Source: Thermoplasmata archaeon
GTDB taxonomy: Archaea > Thermoplasmatota > Thermoplasmata > Halarchaeoplasmatales > Halarchaeoplasmataceae
Assembly (NCBI GenBank): GCA_019594195.1
Contig: JAFDTP010000048.1
Location: 1 to 13,477 of the forward strand
Length of the DNA: 13,477 bases
Direction: 5' to 3'
Below are positions 7,290 to 13,475 of the stretch, in pieces (position 1 is the stretch's first letter; every line of letters starts with the position of its first letter). The notes beneath the pieces were generated by a model that made no database searches, was not told where the DNA came from, and saw nothing but the letters and a program-made list of their open reading frames with translations. A program made the position numbers and the translations under genes.

Positions 7290-7311
7290 TATCAATAAAC
7301 AAAAAAGTTGA
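7210..7311 (+). CDS. Possible small basic protein overlapping the protease 3' end
   Basis: A 33-codon frame starts at ATG 7210, preceded by GGAGG (7196-7200) at a 9-nt spacing, a strong ribosome-binding signal in a region where neighbouring genes lack one. The product begins MFKTVAISSLIRKSKKYIHL and is Lys/Ile-rich, with no membrane segment or known motif. It overlaps the last 80 bp of the protease in another frame and ends 7 bp before the TraB stop. The same frame also has an upstream ATG at 7183. Its last codons come from an A-run that may be the TraB terminator, so it may be only a chance frame. Confidence 0.25.
   Translation: MFKTVAISSLIRKSKKYIHLKIIKDIDINKQKS
7295..7306 (-). terminator. 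U-rich terminator after the TraB gene
   Basis: Downstream of the TraB stop the minus strand reads CTTTTTTGTTTAT. The U6 run with a second U-tract fits an archaeal factor-independent terminator placed about 13 nt after the stop. Confidence 0.5.
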
Positions 7312-7318
7312 CTCCATC

Positions 7319-8062
7319 TCAATCTACTTCATATTCCACAGAGAAGGTAACTTCAGAATTTTTATCTTTTTGTTCATCACTTTTAACTCCGCTCTTTTCG
7401 TCGATTTCACCCATGACATCCTTCAACCTCAAGATCTCGAGTTCTCTACCGCTCAATTCCCTTTTAAGACCGGGAACATGACCGTCTCCCACAACCGCTA
7501 CGACAGAATCGAATCTGTCCTCCAGCTTTTCAAGGTTCCTGGCCATGAATCTATTTCTGTCGTCTATCAATATCCTAGATAGGGCGGGCATCTGTTCTTC
7601 TAAAGAAACGGTGAATCCCTGACCAGTATTCCCGGAACTGTAATTTTCGACTTCTTTCTCTATCCTTTCTTTGCTGGTAAAAAGTCCTATGACCCCTCCA
7701 ACCAATAATTTGATCTTCTCTTTGAAGCTCATCTCATTCATCAACCGGTTGAGCACTTCTTGGGCCGGAAGATCGATAAAAGCGACCTTAGCGTTGATCT
7801 CTCTAGCCGTATCCACCGCAGTCAGCATTTCCTGACCAACTTGAACTCCAAATTTTTCTGCGATACGTTGTTGAACTATTTGAAGAAGGCGATATATCAA
7901 CGGTAGACCACGGGTTTTACCGCCTTTTTTACTCTTCAGTCCCTCGTATCTGGCTCTATCCAACTCTACAGCTACTACGGAAGGAGACCTAGACCTTATC
8001 TCTCTTTCGATCCTGTCAGATATATCGAAAACGTGAGCAGAACCGATTATCGTGATCATCAT
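7319..8062 (-). CDS. TraB/PrgY family protein, short soluble form
   Basis: With the start at 8062 (MMITIIGSAHVFD) the protein is 247 residues. It carries the two GxxH motifs of the TraB/Tiki/PrgY clan, GSAH (7-10) and GDGH (192-195), plus LIDDRNRFMARNLEKL (165-180), a family hallmark. VVAVELDRARYEGL (29-42) is the second conserved block. Tiki members are metal-dependent proteases and PrgY handles peptide pheromones; archaeal members are uncharacterised. Many archaeal homologues end in several membrane helices. This one has only a brief hydrophobic patch (LLVGGVIGLF) and a charged tail, so it looks cytosolic or peripheral. The start was chosen because TATATAAAAA at 8081-8090 lies about 24 nt upstream, predicting a leaderless mRNA. 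The longer frame beginning at 8137 would run through that box and adds no conserved sequence. ATG 8057-8059 is equally possible. Confidence 0.85.
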   Translation of the reverse strand: MMITIIGSAHVFDISDRIEREIRSRSPSVVAVELDRARYEGLKSKKGGKTRGLPLIYRLLQIVQQRIAEKFGVQVGQEMLTAVDTAREINAKVAFIDLPAQEVLNRLMNEMSFKEKIKLLVGGVIGLFTSKERIEKEVENYSSGNTGQGFTVSLEEQMPALSRILIDDRNRFMARNLEKLEDRFDSVVAVVGDGHVPGLKRELSGRELEILRLKDVMGEIDEKSGVKSDEQKDKNSEVTFSVEYEVD

Positions 8063-8080
8063 GAATCCATCTCCGGCCAC

Positions 8081-8090
8081 TATATAAAAA
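8081..8090 (-). promoter_or_regulatory. TATA-like element for the TraB gene
   Basis: The minus strand reads TTTTTATATA, about 24 nt from the twin ATG codons at 8057-8062. This placement decides the TraB start and implies a leaderless mRNA. Confidence 0.6.
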
Positions 8091-8120
8091 ATTGTCGTTG
8101 ACCAACGGATTCTATCAATT

Positions 8121-8130
8121 CTTTTATTAA
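8121..8130 (+). promoter_or_regulatory. TATA-like element for the HisA-like/DUF2240 unit
   Basis: CTTTTATTAA is centred about 26 nt upstream of the ATG at 8152 and there is no Shine-Dalgarno, predicting a leaderless start. It lies about 31 bp from the divergent TraB TATA box. Confidence 0.55.
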
Positions 8131-8151
8131 GGACCAAAAAAATTACACTTT

Positions 8152-8808
8152 ATGTCTATGGACGTAATGCCTTCCCTATCTTTCAAAGATAACAGATTGG
8201 TGATCGTTGAGGACGGCGCCTATCGGGCCATCTCCTATGATGGTATCAATGTCTCTCTAAGAGAGGCTTTTGAGAAGCTGTCAGATTATGAAAAGATATA
8301 TTTTCTCGATATAGACGGGATCGAGCATAATAGGCCGCAAACTGAGATAATCCGGAAGGCCAGCACGATGAAACGCGTATGGGCGGATATCGGGGCTAGA
8401 ACATCTGAAAGTATGACTGACGCGTTCATCGCAGGTGCTGACAAGGCCGTTCTCTCCACAAAGACACTTACATCTTTTAAAGAGATCGAAAAGTCTGTGG
8501 ATCTTAGTGATGAACTCGTACTGTGCGTTGATTACGATGACGGGGTCGTTTCTCCCTCAGAGCGGATCAGACAGATGGGAGCTAAAGATCTGACGGACTC
8601 TTGTATCGATCAGGGGATCGACAAAGTGATATTCAACGATCTGTCTAAAAACGGGTTCGATGAAAAGGGACTGAGAAAGATGCCTTACAGGGACTATGAA
8701 CTTTATGTAGGAGGTATCCCTCTCGGAAAGATAGACTATGTTCAACATGAAAATCTTAAGGAATTCATCTTGAAGTATCAGGAGGCGGTAAGATTTCAGA
8801 GGAATTGA
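8152..8808 (+). CDS. HisA/HisF-related TIM-barrel protein
   Basis: This 218-residue protein resembles the archaeal HisA/HisF-related family rather than true HisA. Recognisable strands are MDVMPSL (3-9), where the Asp sits like the HisA catalytic Asp, and IYFLDIDGIEHN (49-60). WADIGART (77-84), GADKAVLSTKTL (95-106), LVLCVDYDDG (122-131), VIFNDLSKNG (159-168) and ELYVGGIPLG (183-192) follow. The second Asp position is kept in VDYDDG. It is shorter than typical HisA (about 240 residues) and the phosphate-binding loops look weakened, so it probably does not act on the histidine intermediate. The family's substrate is not established. ATG 8152 or 8158 may be used; the TATA spacing favours 8152. 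Its stop overlaps the next gene, so the two are co-transcribed and probably translationally coupled. Confidence 0.82.
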   Translation: MSMDVMPSLSFKDNRLVIVEDGAYRAISYDGINVSLREAFEKLSDYEKIYFLDIDGIEHNRPQTEIIRKASTMKRVWADIGARTSESMTDAFIAGADKAVLSTKTLTSFKEIEKSVDLSDELVLCVDYDDGVVSPSERIRQMGAKDLTDSCIDQGIDKVIFNDLSKNGFDEKGLRKMPYRDYELYVGGIPLGKIDYVQHENLKEFILKYQEAVRFQRN

Positions 8809-9260
8809 AAAAAGCTCTAGCTTTTCTATTCCAAAGAGAAGGCTCTAGCGTCAAAGAGGAGGATTTTATCTACACACAATCAGTGGATTTGGAATGGTTC
8901 ACTTCGGAAGAGGCTAGGAAACTTAAAGATAGAGCTATGAACTCCGGCTTGATAAAGGTCGATGATGGCCTTATAGAAGCTGATTTTGATTATGATGAGA
9001 TCGATATACCTATAGGTTTTGAACCATCTAAAGATATACTTGAAGAAAAAAGAAAAGACCTATTTTCAGGATTGTTATCGGAGATGGTCGATAACAGCAG
9101 TCTCTCGAAACAGGAAGTGATGTCCGAAGTCAACGATCTGCAGGATAGACTGAACATAGAGATAATCACGGCTATGCTTCTCGTCGCTAAAAAAAATAAC
9201 ATCAAGTTAAAGGACCTAGATAAAAAAGTAGAAGAGGTAAGAGATAAGATAAAGCGATGA
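8805..9260 (+). CDS. DUF2240 family protein
   Basis: This 151-residue acidic, mostly helical protein looks like the archaeal DUF2240 family: a start of the form KKALAFLFQREG, then VDLEWFTSEEARKLKDRA, GLIKVDDGLIEADFD, and a basic C-terminal helix (KDLDKKVEEVRDKIKR). The middle (EVMSEVNDLQDRLNIEIITAMLLVAKKNNI) resembles helices found in DNA/RNA-binding winged-helix neighbours. No function is established. The start is uncertain. TTG 8805-8807 overlaps the previous TGA, but its upstream signal is poor. A strong GGAGG at 8781-8785 is about 19 nt away, whereas it is 7 nt from an ATT codon at 8793, which would add ISEE to the N-terminus. No frameshift is visible. Confidence 0.78.
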   Translation: MKKALAFLFQREGSSVKEEDFIYTQSVDLEWFTSEEARKLKDRAMNSGLIKVDDGLIEADFDYDEIDIPIGFEPSKDILEEKRKDLFSGLLSEMVDNSSLSKQEVMSEVNDLQDRLNIEIITAMLLVAKKNNIKLKDLDKKVEEVRDKIKR

Positions 9261-9293
9261 TAAGAAGGTGCGTATCAAGAGATCGGGATAGTC

Positions 9294-9304
9294 ACTTTTA
9301 AGTA
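9294..9304 (+). promoter_or_regulatory. Upstream candidate promoter element for S15
   Basis: ACTTTTAAGTA closely matches TACTTTAAGTA at 9335-9345, 41 bp downstream. Both resemble archaeal TATA boxes, so the S15 gene may have two promoters. Otherwise the 113-bp gap between DUF2240 and S15 shows nothing further apart from the ribosome-binding site. Confidence 0.3.
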
Positions 9305-9334
9305 ATAGAAGTCATATGAACTGAATCCAAGCTA

Positions 9335-9345
9335 TACTTTAAGTA
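9335..9345 (+). promoter_or_regulatory. TATA-like element for ribosomal protein S15
   Basis: TACTTTAAGTA, an 11-bp odd palindrome, would place transcription near 9365, at the ribosome-binding site, or a little upstream. The second copy at 9294-9304 supports a functional promoter region. Confidence 0.42.
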
Positions 9346-9360
9346 CATTATTTGTAATTT

Positions 9361-9366
9361 GGAGGT
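9361..9366 (+). promoter_or_regulatory. Shine-Dalgarno sequence deciding the S15 start
   Basis: GGAGGT is complementary to the 16S rRNA 3' end and lies 7 nt before ATG 9374. It fixes the start at MSRMHS and excludes the in-frame TTG at 9359, which is part of the signal itself. Confidence 0.85.
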
Positions 9367-9373
9367 TAAAAAC

Positions 9374-9829
9374 ATGTCAAGGATGCATAGCCCAAAAAAA
9401 GGCCAGTCAGGTTCGACCAGACCGAACCTAGAGGAGAATCCCGAATGGGTGCCGCTCGAGGAAGACGAAATAAAGGAATTGATCGTAGATCTAGCCAGAC
9501 AGGGTGAAACTGCCAGTGAGATAGGTGTCATACTCAGGGATCAGTACGGTGTACCCGATGTAGAACTCGCTATCGGTGATAGCGTCACAGACGTTATCGA
9601 GGATAATGATCTCGGTCCGGAGGTTCCGGAAGATCTTTTATCTCTTATGGAGAAAGCCGTCAATCTTAAAGACCATTTGGAAGAAAACCCCAAAGATAAA
9701 TCCAATCAAAGATCGCTGCGTCTTGTTGAGTCGAAGATCAGGAGACTCGTAAAATATTACAAAGAACAGGGTGAGATGGACGAAGATTGGAGATACTCCA
9801 TGGATAAGGCCGAGATATTGACCCAATAA
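9374..9829 (+). CDS. rps15: 30S ribosomal protein S15 (uS15), archaeal type
   Basis: This 151-residue protein of the small ribosomal subunit binds the central domain of 16S rRNA early in assembly. It starts MSRMHSPKKGQSGSTRP, typical of archaeal/eukaryotic S15. It then shows NPEWVPL, IGVILRDQYGVPDVELAIG and the conserved core VESKIRRLVKYYKEQG near the C-terminus. Its charge is unusual: I count about 35 Asp+Glu and 20 Lys+Arg, net near -15, where this protein is basic in most organisms. Haloarchaeal S15 is similarly acidic, so this points to high internal salt. The start is fixed by GGAGGT 7 nt upstream. The DHH nuclease gene follows by 25 bp, so they are likely one operon. Confidence 0.97.
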   Translation: MSRMHSPKKGQSGSTRPNLEENPEWVPLEEDEIKELIVDLARQGETASEIGVILRDQYGVPDVELAIGDSVTDVIEDNDLGPEVPEDLLSLMEKAVNLKDHLEENPKDKSNQRSLRLVESKIRRLVKYYKEQGEMDEDWRYSMDKAEILTQ

Positions 9830-9854
9830 AAGATTTAAGGGAGAGGAAGGGGAT

Positions 9855-11189
9855 TTGTTGGACATTCCCGAGGATCTTGAAAAAAAATTGAGGGACGCTA
9901 TCTCGATTTTAGAGGATGATGAGAAGTTCAGGATCATAACTCATTACGACGCAGACGGTATCTCTTCAGCTGCAGTCCTGGCTAGAACGCTGATGAGATA
10001 CCAAAAAGGTTTTCACACCACGTTCGAAGATTCTTTTCCCGAAAAGATACCGGAAGGATATCCGATAATATTTACAGATATCGGCAACAGTTATCTCGCA
10101 CGGATCGCTGAATTGGATGAACCCGTAATAGTACTGGATCATCACGACATAAAGGATGATGCCAAAGTCCCGGATGAGGAGGATAAGGTGTTCATAAATC
10201 CTCACGATCACGGAATAGATGGTTCACAGGAGATCAGTGGAGGCACACTGACTCTGTTGATGGTTGTCATACAGGATGATGCGAACTGGGATGAGGCTAT
10301 CTATGGTCTTGCTGGGGCTTCGGCTGATAAGCAGGCTTTAGGCGGTTTTACTGGATCGAATCGAGAATTAGTAGCGGAAGCTATAGAGCGGGACCAAATC
10401 GAAAAGACCGATATGCTTTTCATTGACGGAAAGACAGTTCTTGACGCGCTGGTAAAATCATGCGATCCATACTTCCCGGGTATAAGTGGAGAAAAGAAAG
10501 TGATCCACGAAATGCTCGAAAAGATAGGTATAGATCCTGGAGCCAGCCTAGATTCGGTTAGTTCAGAGCATAAAAGGAAGCTTAACAGTCTATTGATGTT
10601 ATCCCTTCTCAAAAAAGATGTTCCCGCACACGTTATTGAATCCATCTATGGTACACATTATGTTTCCAAGAAAAACGGTCTAGATATAGATAAACTCTAT
10701 AAACTTTTAAATTCCTGCGCAAGGAACGATCGTCCAGGCCTAGGTCTTTCTCTGTGTCTCGGCGATGAGAGTGCATTCAAAAAGGCCGAGAGAATAAGAG
10801 ACCGCTACAGGAAGGAAATGGTAGATAAGTTAAAAAACCTGGATAACAAGATCGAGAAAAAGGAGAACTTACAGTACTTTTATGAAGATAAAAAGACCAT
10901 GAAAGGAGAATTGGCGGGTATCGGGATGCTTTACTTTTTGGACCAGAGCAGACCCGTATTTGGCTTATCCGAAGTCGAAGACGAAGTGGATATTTCTGCC
11001 AGAGCGTCAAAAAAGATGGTCGAAAATGGATTGGACCTAGGAGAACTCTGTTCTGAATTAGCAGAAGCTGCAGATGGACAGGGTGGCGGACACGATATCG
11101 CAGCCGGGGCGACGATAAGCAAAGAAAAGATCGATGGATTTCTAGAAACGATGGATAAAGAAATAGGAAAAAGGCTGGATATAGGTTGA
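9855..11189 (+). CDS. DHH-family single-strand nuclease, RecJ-like
   Basis: This 444-residue DHH phosphoesterase has the archaeal RecJ-like layout. Motif I is ITHYDADGISSAA (28-40) with H30, D32 and D34. Motif II is FTDIGNS with D75, motif III LDHHD (94-98), and motif IV GLAGASADKQ with D158. The C-terminal DHHA1 substrate-binding domain ends in GQGGGHDIAAGATI (GGGH at 410-413). These aspartates and histidines bind two metal ions (Mn2+/Mg2+). Archaeal members act as 5'-3' or 3'-5' exonucleases on single-stranded DNA or RNA; one clade (GAN) binds the GINS complex at the replication fork. Which clade this belongs to cannot be told without a tree. It starts at TTG (9855 or 9858) after a purine-rich GGAAGGGGAT. 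It follows S15 by 25 bp. Confidence 0.9.
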   Translation: MLDIPEDLEKKLRDAISILEDDEKFRIITHYDADGISSAAVLARTLMRYQKGFHTTFEDSFPEKIPEGYPIIFTDIGNSYLARIAELDEPVIVLDHHDIKDDAKVPDEEDKVFINPHDHGIDGSQEISGGTLTLLMVVIQDDANWDEAIYGLAGASADKQALGGFTGSNRELVAEAIERDQIEKTDMLFIDGKTVLDALVKSCDPYFPGISGEKKVIHEMLEKIGIDPGASLDSVSSEHKRKLNSLLMLSLLKKDVPAHVIESIYGTHYVSKKNGLDIDKLYKLLNSCARNDRPGLGLSLCLGDESAFKKAERIRDRYRKEMVDKLKNLDNKIEKKENLQYFYEDKKTMKGELAGIGMLYFLDQSRPVFGLSEVEDEVDISARASKKMVENGLDLGELCSELAEAADGQGGGHDIAAGATISKEKIDGFLETMDKEIGKRLDIG

Positions 11190-11200
11190 AGAACCGAAGA

Positions 11201-11210
11201 TTTTATATTA
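11201..11210 (+). promoter_or_regulatory. TATA-like element for the TPR-phosphoesterase operon
   Basis: TTTTATATTA lies 12 bp past the DHH stop. Transcription would start near 11232, leaving a leader of about 27 nt that carries GGGGAT (11248-11253) 5 nt before the TTG start. An imperfect inverted repeat at 11213-11235 lies between box and leader. Confidence 0.5.
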
Positions 11211-11258
11211 GGTTTCGACGTTCTAAAAGACGAAATAAATTCACAGCGGGGATCCAAA

Positions 11259-12677
11259 TTGCCTTTTGGTTTGAATGAAGACAAAGTCAAGAAGAAAATC
11301 GAAGGAAAATTAGAAGAGCTCGATAACGCCGCTCAATCACCTTCAGTTGATGAGTTGATGGATCTATTGGACTTTTTGATCGAGAAAGAGGGTAAAGTCG
11401 GCGATACCAGGTACATCTCAGAGAAGATGAACGAGATCGGAGAAAGACTCTTCCGAAGAGGAGAGAATAAAAAAGCTGTTCAATGTTTCGAAAAGGCGTT
11501 GAATAGAGATCCAAGCAATGTCAATTCGCTCCTTAAAAAAGGCCAGGCTTATCTCAGCATGGACGAGATGAACGAATACGCTTTAGAGTGTTTTGAGGAC
11601 GTTTTGAGAAAAGATCCTGGGAATGAGCAGGCGAAGTTGAATAAAGCTAAGGCTTTCAGGATATTGGGATGGGATTCAAGAGCTATGCAGACATTCAAAG
11701 AAATGCTAGATGATGATGCTGAAAACATTTCGGAGATACATAAACTCGTCAAGCAGAACCCGGATGATCCCAATCTTTGGAAACTGGAGGCCGAACATTT
11801 TGAGAACGTGGGTAAGTTAGATAAGGCCATGAAGGCTTATGAAAAGATACTGACATTAGAACCGGAAGATGAAGAGGCCTTCGAGAGTCTTGTCGAGCTA
11901 TCTGGTGAAAATCTTTCCGATGCCATAGAACAAGTGGAAAAATTGGAAGAAAAGGGAAAAGATTCTCTCGCAAAAAGATTGTACGAGGAACTACTAGATA
12001 AAAACCCGGACGATCTCGATCTGATAGATAGATTACTTTCTCACGAACCGGAAAATACTGAACTTCTCCGTAAAAAGGCGGAGGAATTGGAAAATCAGGA
12101 TGAGATAGAAAAGGCTAAACAGACCTATAGGGAACTTTATGATATAAAAGATGACGATATAGGCTATTATGAAAAAGCAGTTGAGATCGATCCAGAAAAT
12201 AAGGACTTGCTTTATGAGCAGGGAGGCCTGCTTTATGGTGAAGGTAGGTTCGAGGAGGCATTGGAGAGCTACAATAAGTTGTTCGAACTTGGAGAAAACG
12301 ATGTTGACCTCTGGCACAATAAAGGAGCTTGTCTATATCATCTAGAGAGGTACGAAGATGCTCTTGATGCTTTCGATAATGCGCTCGAAGAAGATGATGA
12401 TGATCTAGAGGCTTGGTCTAATAAAGGATTGGTACTACACGATATGGGCGAATACGAAAAAGCCATGGACTGCTTCAACGAAGTTGTGAAGAGGGATCAA
12501 AACGCTGCTAAAGGCTGGTATTACAAGGCATTGGTCAGCGCACAGCAGGACGAGTCCAAGAAGGCCAAAAACTTCATGAAGAGAGCTATAGACCTCAATG
12601 AGGGCTTCAAAGAAAAGGCACAGAACGAGCCAGCATTTGAAGGATTGAGTGAAGAGTTCGAAGAACTGATCGCTTAG
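11259..12677 (+). CDS. Tetratricopeptide repeat (TPR) protein
   Basis: This 472-residue, very acidic, all-helical protein has no signal peptide or membrane segment. About the first 55 residues are non-TPR helices. From residue 57 about ten TPR-like units follow, at roughly 57-90, 91-124, 125-157, 172-204, 228-260, 265-300, 316-348, 350-382, 384-416 and 418-450. The last four are the most canonical, for example LWHNKGACLYHLERYEDALD and AWSNKGLVLHDMGEYEKAMD. The middle units are degenerate. The C-terminus (NEPAFEGLSEEFEEL) is a cap often seen in archaeal TPR proteins. TPR arrays bind peptides or partner proteins; no enzymatic motif is present and the partner is unknown. The TTG start at 11259 is chosen for GGGGAT 5 nt upstream. 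The phosphoesterase follows by 3 bp, so the two are surely co-transcribed. Confidence 0.85.
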   Translation: MPFGLNEDKVKKKIEGKLEELDNAAQSPSVDELMDLLDFLIEKEGKVGDTRYISEKMNEIGERLFRRGENKKAVQCFEKALNRDPSNVNSLLKKGQAYLSMDEMNEYALECFEDVLRKDPGNEQAKLNKAKAFRILGWDSRAMQTFKEMLDDDAENISEIHKLVKQNPDDPNLWKLEAEHFENVGKLDKAMKAYEKILTLEPEDEEAFESLVELSGENLSDAIEQVEKLEEKGKDSLAKRLYEELLDKNPDDLDLIDRLLSHEPENTELLRKKAEELENQDEIEKAKQTYRELYDIKDDDIGYYEKAVEIDPENKDLLYEQGGLLYGEGRFEEALESYNKLFELGENDVDLWHNKGACLYHLERYEDALDAFDNALEEDDDDLEAWSNKGLVLHDMGEYEKAMDCFNEVVKRDQNAAKGWYYKALVSAQQDESKKAKNFMKRAIDLNEGFKEKAQNEPAFEGLSEEFEELIA

Positions 12678-12680
12678 TCC

Positions 12681-13442
12681 ATGAACGAAGTGGAGATCGA
12701 AGACGGTCTGATTCTAAGTTCCAACTATTGTGCTTTATATAGTCCTAAAAACTTGGCTATAATTTCCGATTTTCATCTTGGTTATGAATCGGTCATGCGC
12801 GAAGACGGTATCTCTTTACCCGAACTCCAGAGAGAGAAGATATTAGATAGACTTTTTGATATCAAGAACAGGTACGATCCGGAGACAATAGTAGTGCTCG
12901 GTGACTTTAAACATAGTTTTGGAAGGAGCGATGATCGTGATTTCAGTGAACTTTTAGATATGATGGATCACATGTTGGAGGATTCTTCACTGATCATGAT
13001 AAAGGGTAATCATGACAACTATCTCAAGAACTATACTAAGATAAAAGATGTACCTCTTTACGATGAAAAGATGGATATCAACGGTATAACTTTGACGCAC
13101 GGCCACTTAAGAATAGACTGGGATGATATTTTGATCATGGGTCATGAACACCCTGCCATTCAGATTAAAGACGAGGTCGGTTCGGCCATGAGATTCCCCT
13201 GTTTCCTTCATAATAAAGAAAAGGGTGTGGTGGTCCTTCCTTCTATAGATCCTATAAGCGAAGGTAGAGACGTCGTGTCTTCGTCATCTTTCTTCTCAAA
13301 AAATCTTGAGGGATTGGATCCAGCTGATTTTCACGTGTATGCTATATCAGATGACGGTCTCTTAGACTTCCATCTGAACTTCCTGCCTTACCGACTCGGT
13401 CAAGTTGCCCGTGGGTACTTTGCTCTCTTCGATGGTGGATGA
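12681..13442 (+). CDS. SbcD/Mre11-related archaeal metallophosphoesterase
   Basis: This 253-residue calcineurin-like phosphoesterase has all five metal motifs: ISDFHLG (D30, H32), VVLGDFKH (G74-D75), IKGNHD (GNHD 109-112), LTHGH (H140, H142) and IMGHEH (GHEH 154-157). It resembles the archaeal SbcD-related putative phosphoesterase family, single-domain proteins of about 220-250 residues whose substrate is unknown. It lacks the capping domain of true SbcD or Mre11. The conserved part appears to end near VYAISDDGLLDF (219-230). Residues 231-253 (HLNFLPYRLGQV and on) look unlike the family and are antisense to a probable convergent gene, so they may be a read-through extension. ATG 12681 is 3 bp after the TPR stop, indicating translational coupling. 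Confidence 0.88.
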   Translation: MNEVEIEDGLILSSNYCALYSPKNLAIISDFHLGYESVMREDGISLPELQREKILDRLFDIKNRYDPETIVVLGDFKHSFGRSDDRDFSELLDMMDHMLEDSSLIMIKGNHDNYLKNYTKIKDVPLYDEKMDINGITLTHGHLRIDWDDILIMGHEHPAIQIKDEVGSAMRFPCFLHNKEKGVVVLPSIDPISEGRDVVSSSSFFSKNLEGLDPADFHVYAISDDGLLDFHLNFLPYRLGQVARGYFALFDGG

Positions 13443-13475
13443 GAGTAATTCCTTCGCCCTCTCCACGATCTTGTT
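13362..13475 (-). CDS. Probable 3' end of an unidentified convergent gene (partial)
   Basis: The minus strand is open from the right edge to a TAA at 13362-13364 (37 residues visible). The residues (IVERAKELLSSTIEES, VPTGNLTESVRQ) look like a charged amphipathic C-terminus, with Glu/Lys-rich content like real genes here, while the opposite strand gives the Ser/Phe/Leu-rich pattern typical of antisense shadows. I cannot assign a family. If real, it overlaps the last 81 bp of the phosphoesterase tail to tail. The visible part is short, so chance remains possible. Confidence 0.42.
   Translation of the reverse strand, partial: NKIVERAKELLSSTIEESKVPTGNLTESVRQEVQMEV

Noticed and set aside
8063..8137. 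Longer TraB N-terminus (MVLNKRIDRIRW...)
   Set aside because: It runs through the TATA box at 8081-8090, has no conserved residues, and the family begins at the strand containing GSAH.
9359..9373. TTG start giving S15 the extra residues MEVKN
   Set aside because: These bases are the Shine-Dalgarno GGAGGT itself; S15 proteins begin MSRMHS or similar.
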